The position numbers and the translations under genes were made by a program. From Rhyacophila brunnea (Eukaryota > Arthropoda > Insecta > Trichoptera > Rhyacophilidae): DNA of 64,000 bases. Shown here piece by piece: positions 35,981 to 53,349 of the stretch. Location of the stretch: contig JAGYXB010001859.1 in NCBI GenBank assembly GCA_022495005.1, forward strand, positions 496,001 to 560,000, read 5' to 3'. How positions within the stretch are numbered: position 1 is the stretch's first letter; every line of letters starts with the position of its first letter. A model generated the notes under the pieces. The model was not told where the DNA came from. It was given only the letters and a program-made list of their open reading frames with translations, and searched no databases.

Positions 35981-36659
35981 CATTCATTTATTTTTCTCTG
36001 CTTTTCAAATAGATCACTCCACTAATTTGTAATTTATAATAAGCTATTTTTTAACTACAATACTTACTATTCCATATCAATTGTATTTATTCACATAGAT
36101 ATCATCAATAATTTACAATATTCAAGATATACATATATTTTTTTCTAGAACACCTTTGGCTTTAATCATATCATCTTATCTCCTCTCACACCATAAGATT
36201 AAAAATAATTTAAGTTTTTAGTCAATATAATTTTTTATTTCATCCATACAGTTCTACTATTATGTAGTTACTAATGTATTTATGTAAACATTTTACAAAT
36301 GTTGTTTTAATATTTTTTAATATTATGTTGTTCTTTTGTTTGATAATGCTCTTGACCAATGATCTTGCAAACTAATTATAGTTTTTTTTAATGTTATCTT
36401 TATTATTAGGCATTCATAAAGTGTATTTTTATGAACAAGTGTTTTATCGCATTATTTTATATTCTATAAAATGAAACAATATGTCGATTGATCTGAATGA
36501 ATAAAATAAAAACATTGTTACATTTGTTGACAATAAAATTTAATAACTTACAATTTTTCTATTTATTTTACAAACAATATAATACATATCCATTCATTCA
36601 GAAGAATTTATTTCATGTAATCTAAGAAAAAATTTAAAGATGGCAGCTAAATAATCAAA
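35981..36659. other. Intergenic, 3' of NDUFS8
   Basis: AT-rich. The minus strand has AATAAA at about 36607-36612, some 50 bp past the NDUFS8 stop, a good poly(A) signal. Nothing else seen. Confidence 0.5.
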
Positions 36660-41297
<4,638 letters not shown>

Positions 41298-42284
41298 TTT
41301 GACAGATAATCGGTCAGCAGTCAAAAAAATTTGCCTACGACCATTGACTAATATACTCCTACGACCATAGAGTAATTTACGACACACTGACCATAGATTA
41401 ATATATTACTTTTTTTACTTCATTCAGGAACCTACCTATTTTTATTTTGAAATTATTTTTTCAAAGAATGTTCATTTTTATGGCTTTTTCATAAGAGGAG
41501 CGATTACCTGTTGGCTTTTAATAATGTTAAAAATGAAAGGAGTTTTACCTACCAATAAAACTTTTATTATTCATGTTGACTTTGAAGTCCTTGAGATAGG
41601 GTTTGCTCCAGGGAACTGAAATACCCAACCGGTAAGGCTACGCAAGCAACCGAGCTCGAGTAAGGTAAACTTAACCCGCGTGTTCAGAAAACGTCACTCT
41701 AAACTTGTGCGTCAGCCTGACAACTGCTCTCAGTGCTCTCGGTTTTATGTTCATTTAAAATTGAAAATGGCAATCTGTTCAGTAAAAGGTTGTAGTAGCA
41801 ATACAAATATGAAAAATAAAACAAATAGCGCAACTACACTTCACAATAAAGCCTATTTTTATTGTTATTTTGAATATATATGTCAATATCTTAACATGCA
41901 TTAAAATTTATTTTACGCGTGCTATTTGACGTTACGCACAAACAATATTACATGTATTTGGAAAGTGCGACGCACATCATTATATGCATATAAAACGTGT
42001 GTTTTGTTTGAATAACAGGGCCGCATTTCAGACAGGGAATATTAGATAATATTTATTATAATCAATTATAACTGTTTTTGTTTATCATAATGATTTATAC
42101 AGTTGCATATGCAATATGCATAGGTAAATGTGCATTTATTTACTGTCAATATTCATTTTAATCATAAAATGAAGAGATAAACACACTAATTACATAGTAC
42201 AAAGTTTAACGATTTCAAATATTTTGTGAATAATTAATGATATTATACTATTGACTTTTGGCATAACAGATTTCCACGGGACCA
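41298..42284. other. Upstream of NDUFS8; one DIRS fragment
   Basis: No gene seen. 41531-41610 matches the DIRS terminal/internal complementary region near 44220-44300 (ACTTTGAAGTCCTTGAGATA), a small detached fragment. Confidence 0.5.
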
Positions 42285-42365
42285 AGTACGGCGTACGACT
42301 TGGACTTGGAACTCATCATCAGGGATGGAAGGCCAGTGCCTACGCACTGCACCACGAGAGCCGCC
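42285..42365 (-). repeat. Degraded tRNA-like SINE head
   Basis: On the minus strand CTCTCGTGGTGCAGTGCGTA resembles an A-box region and GAGTTCCAAGTCC an altered B box. No body or tail is recognised. Confidence 0.45.
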
Positions 42366-43837
42366 GATTATGAATTAAAAAAAAACAAACACATGGCTAG
42401 CTATATTATTCCAAATTTTAAAACTACGTCGACATACCTAATCTCCATCGGCATTTTGACATAGCCATGATCTTTTTATCATTCCAAATAGGTACCTTGT
42501 TTTGGATACCCATCTCGACCACCATAAGCACACACACAACCTTTTAATTGCGGACTATCACTTTCTTTTGAATTAGTCATTAAATGGTTCAGTTATGAAT
42601 TATTGCTCACCGTTAATGTATTGTGTACCTACCTATATTTAGTCGGAAGAGAAGTGATAAAGCCATGTTTAAAGAGATCTTCCATTATACATGCGACAGA
42701 ATAGTCAAAAAACTTGATATTTGGTTTTTTCTCCCTGTCTCGATTGAATAAATCGTGTAAAATATTTTCTTATTTATGTCCGTACCGGTTTCATATTTGT
42801 ATACGAAAAATGAATAGCGTGCTGCTAACCGGGTAACCGCGGATATATAAACTAACCGAAAACCGGGTAAAATTATTAGTAGGTATTGACATATCTGGGG
42901 GGTGTCGGGTAGCTCAGGTGGTAGTTTTATCACCCCTCGATAGTACAAAAAAATAAAAATTGATGTATATTGTTTGTTTTCTTTATTATTTTCTTTAGTA
43001 CATTGTTGCTTATCAACGTCTTTTATTGTTTGTTACAATTCGGCACCTTCTACGTATAATATTGTAACTATTAAAATTGAAATCAATAAATAAAAAAAAC
43101 ATTATTTTTTATTATAATGATGTACTGCACTGGTAAATTTGAACTACTTCTTAGTGACGTCACCCACAATTCTTTGGGATCAAATACAGAACGTTACACA
43201 ACCTTGATAACAAAGACAGAACTGTATACTATGTGAGTATCAAATGTAGCAATCTTCACTTTTAAAACATGTATATTTAATTATTTACAACAATCAGAAT
43301 TCTGACATACGTAAATTCCGTTGTGTATTTCTAATTTATTGCATATTATTATATCTCCAATTACTTGAATTTTTTTTCGACGTGAAGTAATATGGTAACG
43401 TATTTAGCGACACTTGTTACTGCTTATTACGACACTTCACTTCGGACGGGAGGCGACACGACCACCGCAATAAAATTATTTCGCGGCATTACCTGTTGTA
43501 TGTAAATATATTATGTGACGTATAAGTTGAATGAGATTTTTATAATTATATTTAATATTTTTCATAATTATTCTGTACAATGTGTTATTTACGTTCATTA
43601 ATTTCATATAAATATACTTTCTACAAAATCCAATTAATATCCTTTTTTCAATTTCTAGAAAGTATATTCCTAACTAATTGTGTGTGAAGTATGTATGTTC
43701 ATTTAAAAAACGCGTTAAAATACTAATATTAGTAATATGTAAGTATTTAAAATATGTTTCGTATTAAATCTTTCTAATGAAAAGTAGTCATCAATTAATG
43801 CGGCTCTGTGCGCGCTGCGAAGGTCATTTTTTGTGCG
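42366..43837. other. Intergenic, no gene seen
   Basis: AT-rich. A short word TAGCTCAGGTGGTAG at about 42910 resembles the start of the solo LTR family (GCTAGCTCAGGTGTC). Nothing else is recognised. Confidence 0.35.
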
Positions 43838-44023
43838 TCCACACATTTACTCACACTTCTAAAATCCTGCTTCACTTTGAAACGTTTGCAGGATAGGAGA
43901 TCAGAGTTCTATTTATTTTCTTTTCTGTGGTCCACACATTTACTCACACTTTTAAAATCCTGCTTCACTTTGAAACGTTTGCAGGATAGGAGATCAGAGA
44001 TCTATTTATTTTCTTTTCTGTGG
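43838..44023 (+). repeat. Two tandem copies of a 93 bp unit
   Basis: GTCCACACATTTACTCACAC starts at 43838 and again at 43931; each unit ends TTTTCTTTTCTGTG. It directly abuts the left inverted repeat of the DIRS-type element. Confidence 0.85.
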
Positions 44024-44510
44024 TTTGCTCTTTCTTCTTCGCGTGAGTTTATATTCTAGTAATTTATTTTCCTTTTTCTTGTCGTTGGTCATTCCTCCGT
44101 TTTTATTTACTGGTCATACCCGCGCATCCATTTTTTATATATGGAGTTTGGGATCCCTTCGTCTTCATTATGATATGACTCAAGGAACCAGGTAGAAATT
44201 ACCTGGACTTCAAAGTCAACATGAATAATAAGAGTTTTATTGGTAGGTAAAACTCCTTTCATTATTCGAATTTGACTTTGAAGTCCTTGAGATATCTGTT
44301 TGTTATCACCTGGTGTTGGGTATGCCAAATTCCTGTATGTGACAATGATTCATTGACGAGGTATAGACCATCGTGACTTTCAATGTATATGGTTGAATAG
44401 AGAAGTTAATGGGTTCTATTCCCCTTCTGATGGTGGTGTGTCCATCGTTCTCTGATATTTGTCGTGAAATGTCGACTCACTACGCCAGTTACCTCTCTTT
44501 AAGATATCAT

Positions 44511-45609
44511 CTATTGGGTATATTTACAGTTTAAGGAAGCCACCACTGAGCGGACACTGCCTGGTGGTTCGTGTACCCCTGCTTCCAACAGTACTGACCT
44601 TATCCAATTCAATATAACTGTCCTGGTGGCTGGTTTTATTGATCCTCTTGAAGATATAAATAATTCCGAAATATCCCCACCTTCCCCTCTCCTTGGGTTT
44701 GACATGCAGACGAGTTTTCGTAACCAGAATACTGGGTCGATGTTTTGACACGTGGAAGCGCTTAGCTTCCATTCCGATTGACGATGCTTGGCGGTATCTG
44801 TATTTGCGCCAAACATTGGCCATACAATTATGTGGTCACTTTTATCCACTAATCCATTGCCTACTATTACTGAGTAGTGTGAGGTCATGAACCCTTCGTC
44901 CCGATGCAAGAAGCAGCCGAGTAGGTAGCTGTCCTGCGAGACGTTTTGAATAGGATGTCTCCACCGGTGTTGTTTTCCTAATATGATCTACCACTCGTCC
45001 TGGATCCCAAACCGGTGGTTTGACAGGTTTCGTTTTATGTATCGAAATTGACTGTAACCTATTGTGTTGTACTACCACGTTGATGCTGATATCTACAATG
45101 ATAATTGGTTTGCAAAATGTGGCTATGGCTGACTTATGCTCCAGGATGGTGTTGTACGACAAACCCTCCATGTTGTGCAAGTAGCCTAGGTATCTGGCCA
45201 ATTCCATTGGTTGAGGGCTATTATGATCCATTAGGTTCATGTTACCCATGTCATTGTCTTCCATTTGTTCCAAGCTGGTTTGTAAGTTTTTAGAGTCGAA
45301 GGCCGCCATCTGGAAGTAAGCAGTGCCGTTTCTTCCACTATTCAATTTGATGTTATTTCCACCCCACCCGAAATTATCCATAGTTAAAGGGACAAGTCCT
45401 GGGTCCTTGGAGGTGGACGGTTGGTCTCCATACCTACTAATGTCGTATGTAGGTGAGGCATTGTATAATGAGGTACTATTGCCCTTTTTCGTAAGTCCAC
45501 TCCCCAAAAGCATTGTTTCCAGCTCGGTGCCACTAGTAAGTACTTCCCTTTTGCTGAGTTCAGGTGCGCTAGGACTCGTGAAAGTATGTTTGGTGGGGGA
45601 AATATCCAC
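44511..45609 (-). pseudogene. DIRS tyrosine recombinase, frameshifted
   Basis: Two overlapping frames together show SYNTILEHKSAIATFCKP, the catalytic-arginine region LLASGRRVHDLTLL and the C-terminal half (RQSEWKLSAS, TRTVILNWIRSVLLEAG, PGSVRSVVAS) typical of DIRS recombinases. The join lies near 44842-44909. The enzyme would have integrated the circular DNA copy; this copy is broken. Confidence 0.8.
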
Positions 45610-45649
45610 GCCAGTCTGAAGTCCTACATTCGGCTGAAGGCGTCGTGAC

Positions 45650-46085
45650 TAGTAACAGCGCGCCACTGTCTGTAACGTCTCGTGACACATACGTTGCAAT
45701 GACATGAGCTGTTTCGCTTGCGAATAAATCCACCTCGGGAACACCGTATCTTTGAAACAGGGGGTGGTTGTGGTGTTGATGAGGTGCCATTCGGGAATGA
45801 GTTGTCTGCGGGAGAGATGATCTGCCACGCAGTTGTAATTTTCTACTTCTAGTATTGTGCAGTTAACGTGATGTTGGCTCGACTGGTAAATACAAGTACC
45901 TGTCGGCATAGGTTTGGGAGGGTGACAGATTTTGTGCCGCCCTCATTGTTGATGTATGCCACCACTGTTTTGTTGTCTGTCTGCAGAAGCAGATCTGATC
46001 CTATGATTGATTGTACCTGAGATTGAATTGCAAACATTTCCTTCCTGCTTAAATGCCATGCCATGCTAACTGGTCTTGTTCCCAC
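45650..46085 (-). pseudogene. DIRS RNase H region
   Basis: Frames covering 45849-46085, 45649-45909 and 45569-45790 carry WHLSRKEMFAIQSQVQS, LLLQTDNKTVVAYINNEGG (with the RNase H aspartate D of QTDN), YNCVADHLSRRQLIPEWHL and VPEVDLFASETAHV in order. These are the hallmark segments of DIRS RNase H. Several frameshifts. Confidence 0.8.
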
Positions 46086-46163
46086 GTACCTGATATGTGG
46101 TGTTCATTCAGTTGGGCTCCCTAGCCTGTGTCGGCTGCGTCTGTCATCAAGAAGTGATTGATG

Positions 46164-46637
46164 TGTGTCAACTCTGAGGAGCCTATCACCTGGAGCCACC
46201 ACATGATGTCCTGTTAGGCCTTTGGTGGGATTGTCGTCTATTGGTGAGACTGGGACCTCGACAATATTGATGACTGGAGCTTTGTAGCCGTCGGCAATGC
46301 AACCTTCCTCGTGGAGGTAGGATGCGAAGCTAAGTCCTCCCAGAAGAGATTGAACATATTATGCCTGCCTGAGGGACCAACTGCCTTTTTGTACCTGCGT
46401 TGTGTCAAATCTGAGGATCCTATCGCCTAGGGGCACCACATGATGTCCTGTTGGGCCTGTGATGATATTGTCATCAATTAGCGAGGATGGGACCTCGGCC
46501 ATATTGATGACTGGAGCGTTGTAGCCGTCGGCAATGCAACCTTCCTCGTGGAGGTAGGATATGAAATTGAGTCGCCCCAGAAGGGATTGGATATGTGCCT
46601 GTCTGAGGAACCAACTCCTTTTTTGTACCTGCATTAG
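46164..46637. repeat. 237 bp tandem duplication inside the DIRS element
   Basis: TGTGTCAACTCTGAGGA at 46164 and TGTGTCAAATCTGAGGA at 46401 start two diverged copies; both contain GCAATGCAACCTTCCTCGTG. It lies between the RT and RNase H parts. Confidence 0.85.
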
Positions 46638-46879
46638 CAGAATATGGTGACGGAGTGCTACACATTTCTCCGGCGACAGAAACCTCCGCTTGTTGTGTGT
46701 GACCTACGTGATGTCCAGGAACCCTGATTGTTGGCTTGGGTTCAGACAGGATCTTTTAATATTTATTAACCACCCTAAAGACTGTATGAATGTTATCCTG
46801 TATTCTACCTGAACCGAGACTGTTTCTTGGATTGGTTGGCTACTAAGAAGTCGTCTAGGTAAGTGATATTCTCAGCCAT

Positions 46880-47340
46880 TCTTTCATAGGCCTTCGGCGA
46901 CCCAATTCGTCAGGGATGCCAACATAATCGGAGCGGCTGGCAGCAGGAACGGGAGACACGTGAATTGTAGGAGCTCCCCTTGGTAGGCTAGTCGAACGAA
47001 TCGACGATGTTGAGAAGCCATTGGTACGCCTGGCTTAGATCTATTATTACTTGTCTAGCCAGTCTTCTGTTTGTAAGACGGCTGAAACCTCGTAATGGTG
47101 AATTAGTTTGAATGGTTTTGGCTGTAGGAACGCATTCAAACGCTTTCGGTTGAAAACAGGGCATAGGGTCCCGTCTTCTTTCTTGATCAGAAACAGGGTT
47201 GAGAGAAAAACTGAGGGTTTGACCCGTTTCTTCTAGAACCCCTGAGTTCTTTAAGTCCTCGATCTCGAGAGTGACCTCTGCTGATTGTTGCGTTTGAAAT
47301 TCTTTCCGTAAAAGTAAAGAAGGACTTACACTTACCAATG
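46880..47340 (-). pseudogene. DIRS reverse transcriptase region
   Basis: The 46988-47338 frame encodes EIEDLKNSGVLEETGQTLSF, LNPVSDQERRRDP, and [18 protein letters not shown] (the first palm aspartate of the IDLSQAY motif). Further downstream another frame carries [15 protein letters not shown] and [11 protein letters not shown]. The catalytic box is lost or beyond recognition in the duplicated part. Confidence 0.75.
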
Positions 47341-47617
47341 TTGGGGCGGGGGGGGTACACTACGCAATCCAGACTCCCTGAAAGTCTCTTAGGCGGCCCC
47401 CAATGTTGTTGGTCGTCCAGATGCGGTCACCTTCGCTTAGAGTACGGATCCCTAGTGGAGCTTGTACCTCCGATGGAGAACTCCCTTCCCACAGGACGTC
47501 GCCTCTTGGGAGTACCCCGGCCATAATGTGAGTTCGAGGGCCTTCCGGGACTCTCAGCTCGGAGGAATCTTTGATAGTGCCTCCCGTGTGAAGGTATCCT
47601 TCCGGTAAGGATCTGAG

Positions 47618-48090
47618 TCATGTTCTCGCCAATTTTATTATGCCTTGTCCCCAAAACCCTCTTCGATTTTTTGGTACATGCTCATCTGCTGTTATGATGT
47701 TTTGAGGAATGGTTGCCCAATCCACTAACTCTTGCATACCCTTCCAGAAGCTATCCCGTTGGGAAGACATCGCATTCTGGAGGGCTGCGATGATCCTCTC
47801 CGTCAGATGGTTAGCTGATGACGAGTGGTAGCACCGACGCAACTTGTCATTTAGACCTAACTCTACGACCTTAGGGGCCGCCAAGAATTGTTTTTTGGGC
47901 GTTGTGCCACTCTTTGCCGGCCCCCCTGCTGAAATAAGGTACGTAACGAGGATACCTCAAACATCAGCATCTTAATCGACGCTCGTACGTTGAACTTTTC
48001 CTCCTGTAGCAGTTCTGCTTCGCCGTCTGGTGTCCATTGCTTTTAGAATATCCTCCTCACGGTCATTCAGATGTTGCGCCATAATCACTG
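47618..48090 (-). pseudogene. DIRS gag-like region
   Basis: A frame from 47884 (MAAPKVVELGLNDKLRRCYH start) and neighbouring broken frames precede the RT on the minus strand. No domain is recognised; the call rests on position. Confidence 0.4.
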
Positions 48091-48815
48091 ATCACTTAAC
48101 GTTCACTTAACCCATAGCTTACGGGCCGCACAAAATTGTGTTTTTGCTAATTACTTTTCAAATGCAAATTAACACGTTAATTACAAAATTAATTAAAAAG
48201 TCCCGTAAGCATTGTGTTAACTATCACTTAACGTTCGTCCAAGATAAATTTTTTTTGATAGTTAGAATGAACTGTCAGACGCAACATGTAAACAATAAGA
48301 AAGTCAAATCCAGAATGAAGACAAAGAGATCCCAAACTCCATACATAAAAAATGGACGCGCGGGTATGACCAGTAAATAAAAACGGAGGAATGACCAACG
48401 ACAAGAAAAAAGGAAAATAAATTAGTAGAATATAACCTCACGCAAAGAAGAAGAGCAAACCCTATCTCAAGGACTTCAAAGTCAAATTCGAATAATTTGT
48501 TAATTTATTCACTGCGAGATTTGGGAAAGTCGATATTTTCTTTTTGATTCAAGAAAGCGGGTAGTTAAAGGTACCTCCTACCTAATTTCAACCACGCTTG
48601 AAATTTTAAATATAAATTTAATATTTTCATTGTCTCAATCATATTCTTATATTGGTACAGGTTACAGACAAAAGTCAAAATATTAATTATCTATGGTCAA
48701 AATGTCAGATTGACGTCTTTCAATTTATTGACAGTGAAACATGAATCATAGTGAAATAACAGAAGTATTTCTTACTATACCGTTTAAACTACGAGATAGC
48801 GGAATCTAATTTACC

Positions 48816-51195
48816 ATGATTGAAACATGTCCGAAGAAATGTATGCTTCTCGGTACGGTGTCTCTAGGATTGTGAGTAATATTACTTAATCTTCTAAAAA
48901 TCTTCGACTTATAAAATACTAAATACAAGTAAGTAGGTAGGTACCGTAAGTTAATTATACGTTATTAATTCGTGTTTGTCAATTTCCAGATTAACAATTG
49001 TGGTTCTCATATTAGAATCTCATTTTGCATCTGAAAGCTTGTCACCCTCAAGCACATCGCAGAAAAATAAACAGTTTCCGACAGAAAATAATTCAACGTG
49101 CTGGCAGCATCAAGAATATTCAATTGTGACAGAATGTCATCCGTGTACTGGTGCGTATTTGTTGAAATATAAATATATTTTTGATTAACTCAGTTTTGTC
49201 CTGTGAAACTGAAAAAAGCGTCAAATTTTGATCTTATTTATTTTATATTTTTCATACAATTGTTTTACAAAAAGTTGATCAACCGATAACATTACCTCGG
49301 AGAATTCGTTTTCAAGCCGTCCGCTGAGTACAAATGAAGAATTCTAAAAAATTTAAAATATCTATCTTCGGTAAGGAAATATGGACATCATAACTGTAAC
49401 TCATCATCATCATCATCATCATCATCTACTGTAACTCATGCGTTAAAAAAATGAGACATTTTAAAATGTAAAGGAGAAATTTCCTAGCAATCATTGAATT
49501 CACATAATTCTCATGAAGTTAGTGGAGCATTAATTAAAACTACTGTATAAATGCCTCAATCATTTTCCAAACTACAACTCGTTTCCTTACTTTGAAAAGG
49601 TTCTAACTGAAATTTTGGCCAAAAATGACTTTTTGGTGTGCAAAGATTCCATAAGCCATATTCTATCATATACGTTCATTTCAGAGTTATCTATTGTCAA
49701 ATATAGGAATTAGCAGTATGCCGGAGTTCTATCTACATGTCTTTTTATATTGAAAATATGACCATTCCAAATTTCAAACGCTCATATCTCAAAACATGGT
49801 CAAGTGCAATTAGAACCTTTTCAAAGTAAGGTAACGAACTTTCAAAAACAATGTATTTTTTAATAAAACATCTAGAGAAGGTAGGTACCCAACGGAAAGT
49901 GGAAAAATTAGACGTATGAATAATTAAGTTAACAATATTTACAGTAAAAACAAAACCGTTTATGTAGGTTAGATTTGTTTTATTTTCTAACTGCTTTTTA
50001 TGCACCTTTATTCCATTGTACTCACTTTGAGTGGAATATATATCACAACATGATTATTGAGTTGTTGTTATGTTGCTTACCATATGCAATTGCATAAACT
50101 AACCAAAGTACAGCTAAACAACTTGAGCACGAACCCACGCAGAAGCACACTTACTTTCGTGCACATAGAGTAGGTGTGTAAATGCTGCATCTGCGAGTGT
50201 AAACGCTGCGTCTGCATATGAAAAGTCTGTTTTACACGATATAATAGTATATTTATAGTTTTACAATGAATACTCCATCTCGATTGGGGTATTACAAAAA
50301 CCTTTACAAAGACAAGCACGAGAGATTATTGTTTTTAATGTAACTGAATATTTAAAAATGATGAAAAGACAGTACAATTCGAAATATAATATTGTTAAAT
50401 TGGCAAACGAAACAACTGGCGTACCTATCAGCACCATTCAGAGAGTACGTAATACGGGATGGCAAAAAATCGATAGATACGGCGTAACATAAAATTTTTG
50501 ATCGCTTATTCCTTAATTACACTCGGAATAAATGGAAAAAAATGCTGGACGCACAATATAAAAATCAAAGATTCTTACAGGGCAAATGATTTAGGAATAG
50601 ACACACATTATGGAAAACTTGATAATAAACATTGGTGCGGACTCGGATAACAGCGATGATTATTATTTTCAGAACAGAACAGTGAATCAGATGAGATGTC
50701 ATAGTAATGCGCGATTTTATTGTTAGTAATTTAATAATTCATATTGAAAGTAATTATAACAATTTGCTACGTGTAATACGGGCTGCCGTTTTTGTAACTG
50801 ACCGAATACTTATGAACCCACCCCAACTTCAAAAACGTCATGCTTATGTTGTCTAGTTGTAATAACAACTCAATAATCCGAGCATGATACTTGCCATTTG
50901 CTGTTGCTACAATCGAATAAAGGCGCTGGTGCTACGTCACATAGCCGATAATTACAGAGGTCTACTTAAAATATTCAATGGCGCCCTACTACTTAAAAGT
51001 ATCAAAATTAGAAATTTTCTTATATTCAATTAAGTGACGATTTTACTAAAAAATCCATCTGTCTAAAAGTGTAATGTGACTTTTTCCACTTTGATTTCCA
51101 GATTTCGAAATCAAAAGCAAAAGCATCGGAGTTTGCATACATACTCATTATAAAGAGTTACTGAAATGTAAAAGTGGAGAAGTTGTGACACGAAG
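48816..51195 (+). CDS. JTB: JTB (jumping translocation breakpoint) protein, 3'-incomplete
   Basis: A small type I membrane protein linked in vertebrates to mitochondrial and cytokinesis functions. Three exons, 48816-48871, 48990-49150 and 51102-51195, join in frame to 104 residues. An N-terminal hydrophobic segment (MLLGTVSLGLLTIVVLIL, about 10-27) is a signal peptide or anchor. The extracellular domain has the JTB cysteine pattern: TCWQHQEYSIVTECHPC, then DFEIKSKSIGVCI and LLKCKSGEVVTRR, matching the vertebrate order CW-EE..V.EEC.PC...C. Exon 3 ends with AG|GTAAAT in phase 2, so at least one more exon with the transmembrane helix must follow; I could not find it before 57400. Intron 2 contains a Tc1/mariner-like remnant. 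The ATG at 48816, not the one at 48825, keeps frame into exon 2. Confidence 0.82.
49403..49427. repeat. (ATC)n microsatellite
   Basis: Eight or so CAT/ATC triplets in JTB intron 2. Confidence 0.9.
50043..50887 (+). mobile_element. Tc1/mariner-like remnant
   Basis: Inverted ends share ATTATTGAGTTGTT and lie next to TA on both sides (50041-50042, 50888-50889). Inside, a frame around 50360-50490 encodes a helix-turn-helix-like start (LANETTGVPISTIQRVRNTG), and 50610-50720 an acidic tail (NIGADSDNSDDYYF) of the sort seen at transposase C-termini. The catalytic middle is deleted. Confidence 0.6.
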
Positions 51196-52019
51196 GTAAA
51201 TATAACTGATGAAAATATAATTAATTTTATTTATTTTAGGCAGCTTATATTTAAACATTACTATTTGCAATATGCATACAAAGTACAATCTGTGGGCTTT
51301 CATCAATTGTTTATGTTAACTAAATACAAAACTTTAATTGGTGCAACCATGTGACGTAACGGTAAGTAATGACCAAGAAGAAGAAGTGCAAAACATTAAT
51401 TTCTCTCTCTAAACCAAGAAAAGAAACTGCTTGAGATTTCAATAGTAAATTGTATTGTAACTATCAAATAATATCATTATTTCAATAGTTTGGATTAACC
51501 AAATAAAAGAGGTCAGATATCTTTCTGTCATAATTTGACAAAGACCACAGAAATATATTCGACAGATGAAGTAAGTGGAAATAAAAATGGATTGTGTATA
51601 TCCCAAATTTATATTATAATATGATTTTGGAATAGTTGTAGACATAATCTGTATAATTCAACTTACATGCCTGCCAGTATAATAGTGAATATGTAGTGCA
51701 CAGAACAGCCTCCTGTAAATTTGTTTATGTGTGTTTAATTTTTTCCAATGTGAAGGTATTCGGAGCTGCGGCATGGAGCACACAGGTTGTGCGAATAGCT
51801 AACACCAAACCATTATGAAAATGTTTGTTAATATTTCTCCATACTGAGACAATACAAAAATGCTTTGTCTTTGAGCGCGGAAACAGCTATTTAATTTCTT
51901 CTTCCAATACCGTCTTGTACTGAAGACTAGCGTCCAAATTGTAGTAAATCTACAACCCAGTTTTACGATGGTTCTGTTACAGTACAATTTCATTCTGGCA
52001 ATGCATCTGACGCCCTCTA
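51196..52019. other. After JTB exon 3, no exon found
   Basis: Probably JTB intron 3. The only acceptor-like site followed by suggestive residues (about 51757, GIRSCG) runs into a stop and does not resemble the JTB tail. Confidence 0.4.
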
Positions 52020-52930
52020 CCTTTTTTTTTTTTTGTGATTTTACCGAGGTTTTGACTGCGACTCGCTGTCATATCGCCTTTTCTCTTCTAGAAGGGATCC
52101 GTTGATCAGGTCCTTACTCCTATTCTGTTAAATAACTTTACAATTTTGCCTAGCTCTTCCGTCTTACCTACCGCCAGGACACCTTTCAATTCGTCGACAT
52201 TCTCATAGTTATCCGCAAATCGATACTGTACTCTGTGAAGTTCATATTTAGGGCATTGTAGTGCTATATGTACAATGTCCTCTAAAACATGACATTCATC
52301 GCAGAGCTGCGATTCGCTTCTTCCCATGAGGACATCAAATCTTTTGCCCATGGTGTGCCCTGTTCTTAGCCTCAGTATTAACTTAAGCTCATTCCTCGTC
52401 AAAGAAGACTCTACAAACCAGGGCACCTCTCGTGGTGATGGTAGAATAAATAGACTTACTCCATTTCCCCTTTTCTAATGCCCTATGGTGAAAATCTATC
52501 CACATACCATGGCACATTTTCTTTATAGCCTCATTCCAGTCCAGGTTTTCTGGTATCCACTGAAATGGTACCCCTGAATGGGCAGCTTCCTTTGCCAGAT
52601 CATCTGCCCTTTCATTGCCCTCAATGCCCATGTGCGATGGGATCCATTGAAGGCATAGATCTCCTCCTCTATTTTTCTTGGCGTCGATCTGGTCAAGGAT
52701 GTGGTATGCTATGGTTTTACTGTTATGTGAGCGAGTTGCTGCGGCAAGATGTTGTAAAGCGCTTTTGGAGTCTGTTAAAATGACAGCGAATTGCGTAGAG
52801 AAATCATCGCTTAAGGTGTATTTAATTGCTTCGTTTATCGCCCCTCTACCTTTTCCTGCATTAATTTTTAACCATAGACTAATATACTTTATCATATAAT
52901 TTTTTTGTGCAGCTGTGACCGGGTTGCCTA
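52020..52930 (-). mobile_element. 5'-truncated I/jockey-type LINE, RNase H tail
   Basis: The minus strand encodes an RNase H domain (LTDSKSALQHL, LCLQWIPSHMGIEGNERADDLAKEAA) followed in another frame by the post-RNase H zinc motif region (LRTGHTMGKRF, LCDECHVLEDIVHIALQCPK, a C-x2-C-x8-H-x4-C cluster). The frame breaks near 52390-52425. A run of about 14 A on the minus strand at about 52020-52034 marks the 3' end. No RT remains, so this is a short retrocopy. Confidence 0.85.
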
Positions 52931-53349
52931 CTTGGAAGAAAGGGCGTATTGGAAATTTGTTGGTTGGACATTTTTGATCGGTACAATATCCAGTACCGCA
53001 GTCATGCTGCGTTTGAGGATACTCAACCGAAAAGCACTCCGGCGAGCACACAATCAACTAGCCAATGGAATATCATAATATATAATTATTACATATTGTA
53101 TGAAACATTTCATTATATAGACTAAAAGTGCTTGCAAGATGTTACATTGACATCTTAATACTAACAATCGTTGTCACTTAACAGTCCTTCATATTATGTA
53201 AAGGAAAACATTTTATAAATAAAAATATTTATTATCAATTCTCATTATTAATTTATTAAAATTGTTATACTTCACCGCATACAGGTATAATTCTTGTAAG
53301 GAGTAATGTACACTGACATTCGACTCGACACCAACATAATCCCAAATCA

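Larger units (their letters stand above)
44026..48475 (-). mobile_element. DIRS-type tyrosine-recombinase retroelement, decayed
   Basis: Ends are inverted repeats of about 130 bp: 44026-44158 and about 48330-48475 (shared words GACCAGTAAATAAAAACGGA and ACGACAAGAAAA). Beyond the right repeat the sequence CTCAAGGACTTCAAAGTCAA is complementary to 44262-44290 inside the left end, as expected of a DIRS internal complementary region. On the minus strand the order is a gag-like part (about 47618-48090), reverse transcriptase (about 46880-47340), RNase H (about 45650-46085) and tyrosine recombinase (44511-45609), all broken by frameshifts and stops. No LTRs or DDE integrase. Non-functional. Confidence 0.85.

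Noticed and set aside
51757..51803. JTB last exon
   Set aside because: Only a few suggestive residues (RSCG) before a stop; no transmembrane segment.
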